Shown here piece by piece: positions 1 through 14,164 of a stretch of 64,000 bases of DNA (its first letter is position 1; the number at the start of each line of letters is the position of its first letter). A model generated the notes under the pieces. It saw only the letters and a list, made by a program, of their open reading frames with translations. It did no database searches and was not told the origin of the DNA. Location: assembly GCF_029867415.1 (NCBI RefSeq), contig NW_026705463.1:1-64000 (forward strand). Direction: 5' to 3'. Position numbers and translations under genes: made by a program. This stretch comes from Vicia villosa (taxonomy: Eukaryota; Streptophyta; Magnoliopsida; Fabales; Fabaceae).

Positions 1-2
1 TC

Positions 3-3000
3 ACATCCCACCATTTAACTCCCTTTAGTAATTGCTTGCAAAATTCATATGCTTATAAGGGTTCTATTTAGGTGCTAGTTGGTAATGGTCAGGGTTTTAA
101 TATCAAATCTGTAGGACTAGCTTAAATTCAATCCACATTGAACCCTCACACAACACTAGCCTTGAAACATTTGCTACATGTGCCTAGTATAACTAGAAAT
201 CTCTTGTCAATTTCTAAATTTGCCAAAGACAATAATGTTTTCTTTGAATTCCATGCTAATACCTGTTTTGTCAAATCTCAGGTATCTAAGGAGATTCTTT
301 TAGAAGGTTTCCTTGATACCAGTGGCCTATATTGTTTCTCCTCTCAACCAGTGGATGCTTCTGTTACAAGCAATGTTTGTTTTTCTTCAAAAGACCAGGT
401 CTCAGCTTTTTCAAGTACTTGTAACAACCAATTTTCACTTTGGCACAATAGGCTAGGGCATATTAATTCTGTAGCTATCAAGTCTATTTTGAAACTTTGT
501 AACATTTCCATTTCTAATAAAGCATGCACTGAATTCTGTAGTTCTTGTAGCATAGGCAAATCTCACAGATTATATGCTCCATTGTCCAAAACTGTATATT
601 CAGCCTCTTTTGAACTTGTTCACATAGACTTATGGGGCCCTTCACCCAATAGTTCAAGTCAAGGTTACACATATTATATGGCTCTTGTAGATACTTACAC
701 AAAATAGACTTGGATTTACTTTTTGAAACAAAAATCAGATGCTTTAAGCCTCTTTAAACAGTTCCTTGCCTATGTTCAAACTCAATTTAACACTAAAGTT
801 AAAGTTGTTCAGTCTGACTTTGGAGGTGAGTTTAGACCATTCACCAAGTATCTTAATGAATTAGGCATTATTCATAGACTAACATGCCCATATACATCTC
901 ATCAAAATGGCTCAGTAGAAAGAAAACACAGAAGCATAGTAGAAATGGGCTTGACTCTTTTAGCTCATGCTAAGATGCCCATAGAGTATTGGGAACATGC
1001 CTTCACACATGTTGTTTATCTTCTAAATAGAGTACCAACCTCAAACTTTCCAACTTTCACTTCACCCTTTCATGCCCTGTTCAAAACACTACCAGATTAC
1101 AAACTGATTAAAACATTTGGTTCCTCATGCTTTCCCCATTTAAGACCATTTAACAAAAACAAACTCCAACTCAGGAGTTCTGAATGTGTCTACTTAGGAA
1201 TATCACCTCAACACAAGGGTCAAAAATGTCTTACGCATGAAGGAAAAATATATATTTCAAAAGATGTGGTTTTTGATGAGAGCAACTTTCCTTTTAATTC
1301 TCTCATAAACAATGTTCACCCGTCATCTAATACTAGTAATACTAGTTCTGAACCACTGTCTAGACTGCTGCTCTATAAAGTCAGTCCTACAAACACCCAG
1401 GGGCCCACTACCACACAAGGTGCTCAGCCTGGTCGTCTTTCACAAGGAAATTATGGTCAGATCCCTATCATACAACCTGTCCAATCTCTCAATAACCAAC
1501 AGTCCTTATCTGAAAGTCCTTCTCTTTCACTTTTGAACACACCTAATAGGCACAGTCAAAACTCTGTGAGTATTGACTCAGGCCATAGTTCAGGTCCTAC
1601 TGAGTCTTCCCCACATGATAATCTCCCATCTTCTAGTGGTCCCACATCCCCATTACCTACAGAGGTATCACATGTTCCTGAAAATATACCACAAACCACA
1701 CTTGTTACTAATAAACATGTCATGGTAACCAGGGGAAAAACAGGTAACCTAAAGCCTAAGGCTCTTGTAGCTCACATTGAGCCCACCACTGTTAAACAGG
1801 CATTGGCTCACCCTCAATGGCTTGATGCTATGAAGCAAGAATACAATGCTTTAATTTCCAAAAAAATCTGGACCCTCACTTCTCTACCAGCTCATAGAAA
1901 GGCTATAGGGTGCAAATGGGTGTTTAGAATCAAAGAAAATCCTAATGGCACTCTTAACAAGTATAAAGCCAGGTTAGTTGAAAAAGGCTTCAACCAACAA
2001 TATGGCTTTGATTACCATGACACCTTTGCACCTGTTATTAAACCTGCCACTATCAAAATTCTGTTTACTCTTGCTCTCACCTATAAGTGGAATATAGAGC
2101 AAATTGATATCAACAATGCATTCTTGAATGGATCTCTTGAAGAAGAGGTATATATGATCCAACCACCAGGTTTTGTGACTGAGAATAAGAATCTAGTATG
2201 CAAGCTGAATAGATCTCTTTATGGCCTGAAACAGGCTCCAAGATCCTGGTATGAGAAGCTTCACAAAACTCGGTTTCAATTTGGCTTTGTAACTAGCAAG
2301 TGTGATCATTCCTTGTTTATCTATATCCATCAAGGAATTACTTTGTAAGCACTGGTCTATATAGATGATATACTTGTCACAGGCTCTTCATCTACTCTTA
2401 TCCTCAAAGTCATTTCTCAACTTCATCAATAGTTTGCTCTTAAACATCTTGGCAAGCCTGAATTTTTCTTAGGACTTGAGGTCACATATCAGACTACTGG
2501 CTCCATTGTGCTTACTCAAACTAAGTACATCAGAGATTTGCTCAGCAGAGTCAATATGCAAGAAGCCAATGGTGTGCCAATTCCAATGCTCAGTCAGTGC
2601 AAGCTCAGCAAATTTGGAACTGATGCCATGGAAGACTCTTTGATGTACAAGTCCATTGTAGGAGCTCTATAGTACATTACCCTCACCAGGCCAGATATAG
2701 CATATTGTGTTAATAAGGCATGTCAGTTCATGGCTAAACCTTTGGACACTCATTGGAGCATGGTGAAACGGATCCTCAGGTATCTTAGTGGTACTGCCAC
2801 TCTTGGTCTCATACTATCACCTGCAAGTCTTCATCAACATCTCTCCATTCGAGCCTACGCTGACTCTGATTGGGCCAATGATTTAGATGACAGGAGGTCC
2901 ACATCCGGGTCATGCATATTTGTTGGACCCAATCTTATTTCGAGGAGTTCCAAGAAACAAAGCCTTGTGGCCAGGTCATCTGCAAAAGTAGAATATCGAG

Positions 3001-3320
3001 CATTGGCACACACTACATCTGAAATACTTTAGCTGCAGTCCTTACTTGCATAACTGAGAATCAAATGCTTAACTCCAACCCTGCTATGTGATAACTTGAG
3101 TGATGTGATGTTAAGTCACAATCCTATCCTTCATGCTAGGACTAAACATATTGAGCTGGATATACACTTTGTTAGAGAAAGAGTAGCTGCCAACAAATTT
3201 AAATTCCAGCATGTTCCAGCCACTGCTCAACTTGATGATATCCTGACCAAGCCCTTACCAACTGCTGCATTCAAAGATCTGAGAAGCAAGCTCAAGATTG
3301 TGTCATTGGAACCTCCTTGA
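3..3320 (+). pseudogene. Copia Pol polyprotein (IN-RT-RNase H), dead
   Basis: A single frame can be read throughout without frameshift, interrupted by stops at 69, 123, 705, 2346, 2430, 2670, 3030 and 3051. GAG-pre-integrase is at about 430-560, with the LWHNRLGH histidines followed by paired cysteines. The integrase catalytic residues are in HIDLWGP (about 620), QSDFGGEF (about 815) and NGSVERKH (about 910). RT spans about 1800-2500, with the DINNAFLNG motif near 2105 and YIDD at 2358-2369. RNase H shows ADSDWAND near 2860 and the tail with HARTKHIELD near 3130. The stop after 2345 falls just before YIDD, so no fragment has a complete RT. The gene is inactive; related copies elsewhere would be needed to name the lineage. 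Confidence 0.93.
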
Positions 3321-3333
3321 TCTTGAGGGGGAG

Positions 3334-3580
3334 TATTAGTGTATGCATTGTGTAATGGGCCTTGATTGTTCACTGATATGTTAGGCCTTTATATTTCTGT
3401 TATTGGGCCTTTCAATATTGTATCATTTCACCTCTTGTATCCACTGTAGTATAGGATAGTATATATGTGGATATGATTAGACTAGCAAATGCAATGCAGT
3501 GTAACAATACTCTTGTAACAGATTTCAGTTAGATGAATAAAACTCTCACACTATGATCAAGCAGAGCTGATCAAATTCTA
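3334..3580 (+). repeat. Copia 3' LTR (borders approximate)
   Basis: Directly after the polypurine tract the sequence changes to non-coding DNA. It contains a TATA-like GTATATATG near 3460 and an AATAAA signal at about 3536, as expected of a short copia LTR. The right end is an estimate, because no second LTR lies in the window. Confidence 0.6.
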
Positions 3581-4404
3581 TCAGTCAAGTATATAATATG
3601 GCATACATGATAGATCTTACTGCATTTGCATATGGGATATTATCCATGCAATCCTTTTCCTACCTAGTTGAAGGGGATAAAATTAAACAATCAATGATCA
3701 AATGAAACGGTCATGAAACAATTGAATGGTAAAGATTATAATACAAAGAAACATTTCCTAGAAGATACATATGATATCAAAATGCTCTTGATTTCAAGTC
3801 ATTGATCCTTTGAGAAAAGTCAAGAAATAATATGCTGATGCTAAATGAAGAGGGTAAAAATTAGGGTATGAAAAACACGTCAGTGTTAGATCCTTGTAGA
3901 ATCTATCGTAGTCTTAGAATACCTTGACCATTGAGAGTACTCATGGTTTTAGTAGAACTCTACTAAGATATTTTTATCTATGTTATTGGTGTTTTTTATA
4001 TTTTCTAAAAGATTAGGTTTCCAACAAAAATAAAAGGTAATATTATTAATGAATGCGGAGACAACTTCCTTTTTTTATATCAATTTCCATTGTTTAATAT
4101 AGTATTTTGTATCATGACATATTGTATTCTATTTTCATTTATTATGTATCTAATATGAATACATGTACTCATGTCAGTTTTATGGTACTCTAATGTATCA
4201 GTACCAGGGTTTTCATTTCCCAATTATGATATTCTAGAGTCAATGAGTATTACACAAATAATTTGAGATTAATTTTTGTGTGTGCCAAAGTGACACTTAT
4301 TAGTAAGAATGATTAATTAATGTTATCTCATGAAAGATGAATATTTTAACACCGAACGAATTACCATCAAATTTGGTATAATAATTAACTTTCTAAATTA
4401 AAAC

Positions 4405-4540
4405 ACATCCTACCAATCGTTAGTTGGTTAAGTGGTGATTGACGCGACTTGGTAGGTCGAACCGTCTAATTCTAACCTTTCCAAGGTTTAAATCTTTGCT
4501 TGAACTTCTATTATTCCTGGTGTTTTTCTTTTTTTCCTTA
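4405..4540 (+). mobile_element. tRNA-derived SINE-like remnant
   Basis: TAGTTGGTTAAGTGG (4421-4435) resembles a pol III A box, and GGTTTAAATCT (4485-4495) is a degraded B box about 60 bp downstream, the spacing found in tRNA genes. A T-rich tail follows at about 4521-4536. The GTGGTGATTGACGC core resembles a dispersed SINE head that I recall from legume genomes. No anticodon stem or acceptor pairing is evident, so this is not a tRNA gene. Assignment rests on motif and spacing only. Confidence 0.4.
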
Positions 4541-4639
4541 ACTTTTACTTTCCACAATTTACTTTTTTCACTACTTAATTTTAAAATTCTTCTAAAATGT
4601 TTTTAAACTCTGATTTTCATTTAAAAAGGTTTTCAAACT

Positions 4640-4730
4640 CATATTATTTTCTTTTGAAAAACACATCATTCACACCCCTTCTTCTCGTGTGTGAAGTCAC
4701 ATGTCTAACAAGTGGCATCAAAACCTCATA
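4640..4730 (+). other. Degraded LTR end with copia-type primer-binding site
   Basis: TGGCATCAAAACC at 4713-4725 resembles the initiator-methionine tRNA primer site (TGGTATCAGAGC) that follows many copia LTRs. It is preceded by an LTR-end-like stretch ending TCTAACA. No LTR start or internal region can be followed, so this may be a relic of another copia element. Confidence 0.35.
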
Positions 4731-5263
4731 GTCTAACTCTTATTAAAGGAATAATCGTCTCAGATGTGACAATTTGCGATAAAGAAAGGAGGAAGATAAA
4801 AAATATGAGAAATTATTGCTAAATAGAAGAAAATGACCGGAGGAGGAGGAGGAGAAGAGAGAAAGAGAAAAGAAAACAAAGAAAATGATAATAGGAACAA
4901 TAATGATGAAAGATTAAAACTTACAATTTTGATTTATCAATAAAGATGAATAACATTGAAATAAAGAAAGATAAAAAAGACGGCTAATTTGGAAGAAAGG
5001 GAAAGTAAACCTAGAAATGAAAAAAAAAGTTAAATCTTATGCTTCTGATAAAAATGAAAAGATTAACCTGTCTTTTATTTATTTGCTTTGTAATGTAGAG
5101 AGTTGTATTGAGAAGATAAATAAATTTAATTTAATAGAGTTTCTCAAGGTAGATTCTATTTTTATCTTTAAAAATTTATTTTTTTTGTATATTTATAAAA
5201 ATATTTTTACAATATTTAAAATTAATATCATTTTTGACGAGTCAAAACACTAATTTTGTCACC

Positions 5264-5265
<2 letters not shown>

Positions 5266-5351
<86 letters not shown>
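5266..5351. repeat. (AT)n microsatellite
   Basis: About 86 bp of uninterrupted AT dinucleotides, close to the 3' end of the minus-strand LINE. Confidence 0.95.
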
Positions 5352-5355
<4 letters not shown>

Positions 5356-5496
5356 AAAATTAAAATATAGTCAAAATCATAATTTTTTAAAAACATATAT
5401 TTTAAAATATTTTTTTATGAATTTTATTTTGGTCAAAAAGCATATCTTTATTAAAACCAAAAACAATGAAGTACACGCCGATCGCAAGGATCCAAG

Positions 5497-5922
5497 CTAC
5501 CTAATAAGTCTATTAGTACTCACATCAATATGAGCTCTAATCTTCCTATTCTTAATACCTCTAACAACAATAATATCAATAATCTTCTCTATCAAATTTC
5601 GGTCAATATCCTTTTGGGAGAAAAGCTTCTCATTTCGATTCTTCCACACTTCATAGATTGTTTCTGCATAAGCCATTTTCAGAAGTTGTCGAATCCATCC
5701 TTTTTTATGTGTTTCGGACATTAGCTAAGCACTCTCTTCATTCCAACCGTTCGGGCTTCTATGCAATCCCAACCATTTCAAAATACCTTTCCAAACCATA
5801 TGGACATGGCTACATTCAAAGAAAAGGTGGTGGATGTTCTCCAAATTATTACAAAATTCACACGTCAGATTCACGTTAATACCAAATTTTAACAATCTGT
5901 CCTTAGGTAGACAGTTTACCAT
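5497..5922 (-). pseudogene. LINE ORF2 C-terminal zinc-binding domain
   Basis: After the frameshift the frame reads KDRLLKFGI, then CEFCNN and HHLFFEC, the cysteine/histidine pattern of the RT-associated zinc-binding domain of plant LINEs. A TAG at 5725-5727 breaks it. The same frame resumes with AETIYEVWKNRN, the usual tail, and stops at 5497. Confidence 0.85.
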
Positions 5923-8048
5923 GCAGTACCAACCACAAAACGAAAATAGCTCGTGGTCGAGCCAAATTGTGCATCGTCATGTGTCGCCAATCAACCTTGT
6001 TCATCGTACCCCGTAAGGCAATATAAAGTAGTTTAGTTTTGGATTGCTTACTTTGTAGAACGTCCTGCCAATACTGCATATCCTTAATATCATCTCGACA
6101 TTTCATCATTTTTTTCATAGTCCATAAACAACTTGCTCTCACTTGACATGTCATGACCTCGTTATTCTTGATGTAGTATGCATTCAGCCACCGCACCCAC
6201 AGTTTGTCAGCTTTAGATTGAAAATTCCATAATAATTTTCCAATGGTAGCAAGATTCCAAGCTTTCAGAAATATAAGACTGAGGCCTCCAGCTCCCTTCG
6301 GCCGAAAAACCATATCCCACGCTACGGGAGCTTTCCTCGTGCTACCACTTTTACCACTCCAGAGAAAACCTCTACACAACGCCTCAATATTATTCAGAAC
6401 CTTTTGCGGAATTGAGAAGATTTGCATCCAATAGGAGGTAACGGCGAATAAGATGCTTTTGATCAATTGGAACCGGCCCGCATAGCTCAAAAGATTGGCT
6501 GTCCAGTGACGAATCCGCGTCGTAATTTTCTCAATCAAAGGCTGGAACTGTTGTACCATGACTCTTTTACTATCTAACGACACTCCCAGGTATTTGAAAG
6601 GGATGGATCCTCTAGCAAAACCTGTCCAGCCACAAATCACCTCTTGGATATGGTTCTTCACACCACCAAAATACAATTTGCACTTCCGAGGGTGAGCCAC
6701 CAAACCAGTCGAGTCAGAAAAGATCTGGAACTTTTCCATAAGTAACTTAACCGAACTCTCATCCCCTCGCAGGAAAATGATATGATCATCCGCAAAGCAA
6801 ATATTAATAATGCCCAGCTTCTCGCACCGGGGGTGAAAGTTGAAGTTGTGATTCTCCTTTAGCTTTTGTAAACATCTATGAAAATACTCCATGATGAGCA
6901 CAAAAAGCAACGGCGAAATCGGGTCACCTTGCCGCAAGCCACGCTGTGCTTTTAACTCTGCAGTCATGTAGCCATTTATGGAATATCTGTACGAAACAGT
7001 TCTAACACACGTCATAATCCAGCCAATAAACTTCTCAGGGAAGTTCATTTCTCTCATTACTTGATCCAATGCATCCCACTCAACGGTATCATACGCCTTT
7101 TGAATATCCATTTGGATTGCACACCGGGGGGAGATTTGTTTTCTACTATAGCCTTTCATCAGTTCCTGAGCCAACATAATGTTGTCATGAATCACTCGAC
7201 CAGGAATAAACGTAGATTGGCTCTCATCCGTGACTTCGGATATAACCTTACTCAACCTTGTTGTCAAAATCTTAGAAATAATTTTGTACAAAGTGCTGCA
7301 ACAAGCAATAGGCCTCATGTCTTTTACCATCTTGGCGTTAGGCGACTTCGGAATAAGAGTAACCACTGCACAATTTACAGCAGCAAACAGACGATTCTGA
7401 GCAAAAAAATCTTGGACAGCGGAAACAACATCCTTTTTTATCACACTCCAGGTGCTTTTGAAAAATTTGGAGGTGTATCCGTCCATGCCCGGAGCCTTAT
7501 TTTCCCCAATATTTTTCACAGCTCTCCATATTTCAGCCTCAATTACAGGGTGGATCAAGCTTTGTTTATGTATCTCACTGAGTTGAGGGCCTTTCCGCAT
7601 AGCATCCACATCCACATGTCTAATTCTATCTCTTTTTGTTCCAACGATACTGCGATAAAATTGGAGAATCTCAGTCTCGATCTCAGCAATATCAGTAAGC
7701 TTCTTCCCTCGAGTATCTTCAAGGTTGTGGAGACTGGTTTGTTTATTCTTACCACGAATAATGGCGTGGAAGTAAGCGTTGTTGCTATCACCCAACTTTA
7801 ACCAATCGACTTTGGCTCTTTGTCTCAAGCTTTTTTCCTCTTCCTCATTAGCCCACAAGGAGTTTAGTTGTGAGATCCTTAACCTCCGCAGCAAGCCCAG
7901 GATTAAATAAGTCACCTGCTAGCTGACTTTGAGCATTGTCCAGTTGAGTTCTATAACTTTCCATCTTTTGAATATCAGCTGTCATATTCCTATTCAAACC
8001 TCTTATCAGGGGCTGCAGCCTCTTCAATTTTCTCCACACAACATACAT
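5903..8048 (-). pseudogene. LINE ORF2 linker and reverse transcriptase
   Basis: The linker (8048 to about 7890, with VWRKLKRLQP) is in the endonuclease frame. A frameshift near 7880-7900 leads into a 670-residue RT frame (7915-5903). RT motifs are WLKLGDSN, the IPKSPNA region, MDIQKAYDTVEWD, RGLRQGDPISPLLF and the catalytic FADD at about 6785-6796. The frame ends at LVLHGKLST, where a second frameshift moves homology into the C-terminal domain. Two frameshifts plus the upstream stop make it inactive. Confidence 0.92.
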
Positions 8049-8090
8049 AGGTTTACCGGCAACACTCGGGTTCCATCTATTCGTAACCGT

Positions 8091-8789
8091 CTACATATAG
8101 TCCTTATGATTCACCACACTGTTCAGAAACTTGAATCTCGATTGCTGTCTCAGTTTCACCGTAGGCGCTCCATTGATGTTTATGAGTAACGGCGAGTGAT
8201 CCGAAACGTGACTATTTAACACATCTACAATACAGTCCGGGAATCCAAAAAACCAATCCATATTACATAAAACATGATCAATTCTCGAGTAAATAAGGCC
8301 ATTGATATGATGGTTTGACCACGTGTAGTAATGCCCCCTCGTATCATGCTCAAACAGTTGCGTATTTTCCATCATCAATTCCAAATCTGCTACTTCAGTA
8401 TGGTGAACAGGGGTGCCACCAATCCTATCAGTGAAATTAATGACATTGTTATAATCTCCTATTACTGCCCATGGCCCATGAATCGTACAAGCAATCTTCT
8501 CAATATCGTTCCAAAGTCGCCTCCTTTGAATCAGATGGTTATGAGCATAAACAATACTAACCCAGCTAATCCTCTGCCCAGAAATGTTACACAGCTCTCC
8601 ATGGATATGCTGATCAGAAGTGTCGATCAAATTGAATGTAATCTCATCATGTTTCCAAAGAATCCAGATTCTCCCATTAGGATGGTCCCTATAATTATCC
8701 ACCCAAGACCAAGAATTACCAAAGAATTTCCGAATCTTTTCAGCCTTATTCTGTTTAACCCGAGTTTCTAACAAAGCAATCCAAGGCAC
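8091..8789 (-). pseudogene. LINE ORF2 apurinic-type endonuclease domain
   Basis: The 232-residue frame holds endonuclease landmarks in order: LLETRVK near the start, the VIGDYNNV region, YTWSN and a C-terminal SDHSPLLI. The usual N-terminal strand of the domain is missing through 5' truncation. In the full element the domain nicks target DNA for target-primed reverse transcription. The frame ends at a TAG (8091-8093), after which homology continues in the same frame into the linker. Confidence 0.88.
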
Positions 8790-8800
8790 ATTTAAGAAAA

Positions 8801-10570
<1,770 letters not shown>

Positions 10571-11339
10571 TTGATGCAAGAATCTAAAGTTTAAGTGTAA
10601 TAATTGAAAAAAAGTTTTGTGAATAATGATTAAAAAGGAAGGTTTTATTATTCTTTTTACCTATTATGAGAGCAACCAAAACCAACTTTCTATGCAATAC
10701 ATTCTTAAAAACAAATGCGTGAGTGAAGAAAATAGAGTATTCAACAAGCAGGCTAATCGAAAATTTCGAAAGGAGAAGAATTAGTTGGGTCGGGTCACCC
10801 TAATAATACCACCCAATTTACATCATTTTCTCCAACTTGCCAAAAAGAAAACAATAACAGGGTTCAGAATGTAGAGAATGATTCGGATCACGTGAGGTTG
10901 TGATTCAAATAATGTGAATATTTGTAATTCAAATAATTTCAAACATAAACTTTTCCCATATTCCGCACAATTCATTATTCAAATCATGATTCAAATTATA
11001 CTTTGTGCTAGATTCAAATTAATTCACTGTAACTTCAATTTTGATAAGTTTAACTTGTGATTTAAGCTATGCCTATGAAAATGAATGAGAGTAATATCAT
11101 AGGCTCAAAAATAGAATACTGACAAGGATAAAAGTAGACTTATTTCATTAAAAGAATAAGGTCTTATTAGTTAATTTCTAATAGCCGAAGCAATTACAAA
11201 TAAAATAGTTACAAGCCCAATGAACAAATTGACTTCAAATTTCAAATATGTAAATCAAATATGATAAACAATAATAGAATGAAAAAGCATAAAAACATAA
11301 ACGAAACTTAAAGCACGTAAAAGGTGCCACATGATACTT
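10571..11339. other. Spacer without recognised features
   Basis: AT-rich with scattered ATTCAAAT words. It may be decayed 3' sequence of the minus-strand gag remnant to its right, but I see no motif that proves this. Confidence 0.4.
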
Positions 11340-11727
11340 AGTGCTTTCAATTTTTACCCAAAGTTATTTTGTAGGACATTTCTAATGATTTGGTATGCAT
11401 CTTAATTCTTATGCACTAAAACCAGCTCTTGGTCATTTCGACCTTCATTACCCCTTAATACTCTAGGTAGAGCCACTTCGACCTGTTGGGGGAACAACTT
11501 ATTGTTTCCCCTAATTATTAGTTATCCCTATATCATTTGGGGCTTCAAAAGTTTGATTAGGCCCCAGATTCTGAACTTGGGTTATTGGTCGAAAAAACAC
11601 TTGGGGAGTGCCAAAGAAATTATAATTCGTCCCATTTGTTAGACCAATTGTTGATAGTTGTCGTTAGTGTTTTGAATCAAGGGATTAAACACTATGCCAA
11701 TTTGATTTTTTAACATGTTAACCATTT
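11340..11727 (-). pseudogene. Old Ty3/gypsy gag remnant, downstream half
   Basis: Reading leftward from the solo LTR, the frame gives MVNMLKNQIGIVFNPLIQ, then a stop and QMGRI. Further decayed text includes NEGRNDQELV. I recall this pattern (MVNML followed by NPLIQ and QMGRI) from gag-like proteins of legume gypsy elements. The upstream half lies at 14165-14622 on the far side of the solo LTR. The left limit is uncertain because the frame fades with several stops. Confidence 0.55.
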
Positions 11728-14164
11728 TGTAATAACCTAAGTTTCTCATCAAGAGATAGTATAAAATTAACTGGTAATTTGACACTAAGAGGTTGATAGC
11801 ACCTAATTAAAGATAATGTTTTAGCCAAGAGACCAAAATCAATAATAATTAGATTAAAGGTTTTAGTTAAGTAATGAGATTAATTCATTAAGCTTACAAG
11901 TCTACTAATTAGGGCATATTAGTAATTGAGTTATAAGTTGTAAGGAGGTGGCTGTAATTTCACAAATATTTATTAAGTAGAAATTGAAGCTCTCTTCTCT
12001 CATTATTCTCACTTTTCCTAAGTTTTCCAATTCAGAATTTTGAGAGGAGATGGGTAAAAGTGAGAGAGAAGGAAACGTGAGAGGAAGAGAGGAAGAGGAA
12101 AAGGGTCCAAGCTCACCATCATCCACACTTGCAACTCATATTCATCAATATGGAAGGTTAGTGATTGTAAATAATAGTTATTGTATCTCCTCTTTCTAGT
12201 AAGCCCTAAACCCATTCATAAGCCCTCACTCTTTTGGGTTGCATGTACATGTATGTTGTGATTTGGAGTAATTGGAAGAGCTAAAGAGCTGGTGTTGGAA
12301 TGGAGAAAAGGATCAAAAATCAGAATATTCATCATCATCAAGGTGAGTTCCATAGTTAGAACTTGGGGTAGGAATTGGGGTTTTGTGAATTGCATGTTTG
12401 GGAACAAGGGTTAGAATGAGAAAATTGTTGATGCGTGATTGTATTAATAGGTGTGTTAATACATGCATATGCTGCTATAAACTGTTGTTACATGCTAGGG
12501 TTCGAATTGGGATGGATTAGAATGTGTTAGAACTGATCTTATGCAGCAAAAATGTCATTTTTGGCTCTGGTTCAGTGAGCAATCGATTGCACTGTGAGAA
12601 ATTGGCATTCTACGCTTCTGGTTCAGTGAGCAATCGATTGCACACCAGTGCAAATCGATTGCACCTGACAGAAAATCATCTCTCTATTGTTTCGACCATA
12701 ACTCGAGTTTCGTAACTCAGAATTGGGCGCCGTCGGAGGCATTGGAAAGCTAACGAGAAGGGCTATGAGATGCCTAAGCTTCCAAAACATTAGCATACTA
12801 TTGAGTATCTACCAAATCCATGTGAAATTTCTTGTACGGTGATTAGTAAAGATAAGGCTTGGATAATCGTATTGTTAATCATTCTAAAGGCCTTGGTGCC
12901 TAAGTGTTCCTTCAATCGGGTTGTAGACATCATGGAATGAGCGATGATGGACATCAAAGCTAGCCACGTACACCAAATATGTTGAGGTCATATATCTCGT
13001 GAAGCTAAGTACGTGAACCAAGAGGCGAGGAGGTCTTATAACTTGGTGCAACTCGCGTGCGTCAATTAACAAATATGAATATGGTAAGTTGAACCTTAGG
13101 ATACCTAAACTAAGAGATATGAACATATTCTAAGCCTGATATTCCCTCTTTCCTATCAAGTGACTTCTTCTAAAAATTCTACAATCTAATGGTGTAGTAA
13201 GTATGAGACGAGGGGTTAGAGGACAGACAAAAGGACAGTAACTGCGAGTAGGCACGGTACATATATGTTGGCTACTTCTTGTGAAGAAATTCCAAGGATT
13301 CCCCTGTGCCACATATATTGCAGGCATTCTCGGGCTTTGGTCTCGGGAATGGGTCGGCTCCATAGTTCAGGAGCTATTCTTCGGGGATGAACTCCCGGGG
13401 ATGTGTACCTCACCTTCTCCTTTTGTTGTTTCCTTATGGGTGAATTTCTATGTGAGATTTGCACCCAGGAAATTGGACGAGTTGAATCGTTGTAGAGATT
13501 CAATGTCGGTTCCATGGTTCTCTATAGTCATATGAGTTACTTACCATGTAGATTGGAAATGTACGCTATTAGGGTAGCTCTATTATGTTGGTAACCCTGG
13601 AAGACCATACCTTGAGGGTAGCTCCCGAGAGAAGGCTGGTAGGTAAATCTGGAAGATCTATTCTGGAGGAATCATGTACCTAATATTCGAACATGTGATA
13701 TGTTCCCAGAGTATCTAATCGGGTGGTCAATGGACACTCAATGTGGTGCTGTGAGTTGAAAGGCTTTCATGTACTAGATAGTGAGGAAACCTTAGTGTCT
13801 GAGATGGTTTTGTAGTTTGTGTATATAACCTGTAGAGCCGAGAGGACCCATAAGATAGGGGAACTCACTGAGATTTAGAAATCTCACCCCATTCATCTTA
13901 TTATTTTTCAGGTACCGTGCAAGATCGAGTTTTGCCGGATGCTTGGATCAAGAGCTTTTGATTGGATATCACGAAGACCGTGCCTGATATTTTCTTCCGC
14001 TGTGTATTATTATCATTGTGTAGACATATTCGTTGTATCCATCTTCGTGATTATTTTGAAATGTATACAGCTTATGTTCGTATTTCTGACTTTTGTATGT
14101 ACTCAATACAAGTTATTAGTATTCTGTTTATATGATTCTAGGCACATATTGGTAGGGTATTACA
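11728..14164. mobile_element. Solo LTR (2437 bp), nested in gag remnant
   Basis: It begins TGTAATAACCTA and ends TAGGGTATTACA, so the ends are TG...CA with nearly perfect 12-bp inverted termini. Flanking 5-mers are CATTT (11723-11727) and CTTTT (14165-14169), a target duplication with one mismatch. The gag-like text of the host element stops at one border and resumes at the other, which fixes the boundaries independently. No coding region, PBS or second LTR is inside. It probably comes from a Ty3/gypsy element whose body was lost by LTR-LTR recombination. Family and orientation are not resolved. It contains a triplicated palindrome near 12580-12661. Confidence 0.8.

Larger units (their letters stand above)
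1..3580 (+). mobile_element. Ty1/copia LTR retrotransposon, 3' portion
   Basis: One degenerate copia-type polyprotein frame runs from the window edge to 3320. It is followed by a polypurine tract (TTGAGGGGGAG, 3323-3333) and an LTR-like stretch. Domain order is end of protease, GAG-pre-integrase, integrase, reverse transcriptase, RNase H, which is the copia order (integrase before RT). The 5' LTR, gag and protease active site lie left of the window. Eight in-frame stops make it non-functional. The right border near 3580 is approximate because the 5' LTR is not available for comparison. Confidence 0.93.
3581..5265. other. AT-rich spacer
   Basis: No convincing coding sequence. A short frame at 5017-5253 is low-complexity (Lys, Ile, Phe rich) and is not believed. 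An A/G-rich stretch at about 4780-4880 and the two degraded element remnants listed separately are the only structures I can see. Confidence 0.6.
5440..8800 (-). mobile_element. L1-type LINE, 5'-truncated
   Basis: Reading leftward, the order is endonuclease, linker, reverse transcriptase, then the C-terminal zinc-binding region, as in plant L1-type ORF2. ORF1 and the first residues of the endonuclease are absent: homology starts at about 8790 and AT-rich DNA follows. This 5' truncation is usual for L1. An AATAAA (minus strand) lies just beyond the last coding homology at about 5445-5455. The exact 3' end and target duplication are not resolved in the AT-rich flank. Confidence 0.9.

Noticed and set aside
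7061..7801. 246-codon plus-strand open frame
   Set aside because: Lies antisense to the LINE reverse transcriptase, whose minus-strand motifs explain the region.
8331..8771. 146-codon plus-strand open frame
   Set aside because: Antisense to the LINE endonuclease domain.
13216..13535. Overlapping open frames on both strands (99 and 84 codons)
   Set aside because: Within the solo LTR and mutually overlapping; no homology recognised.
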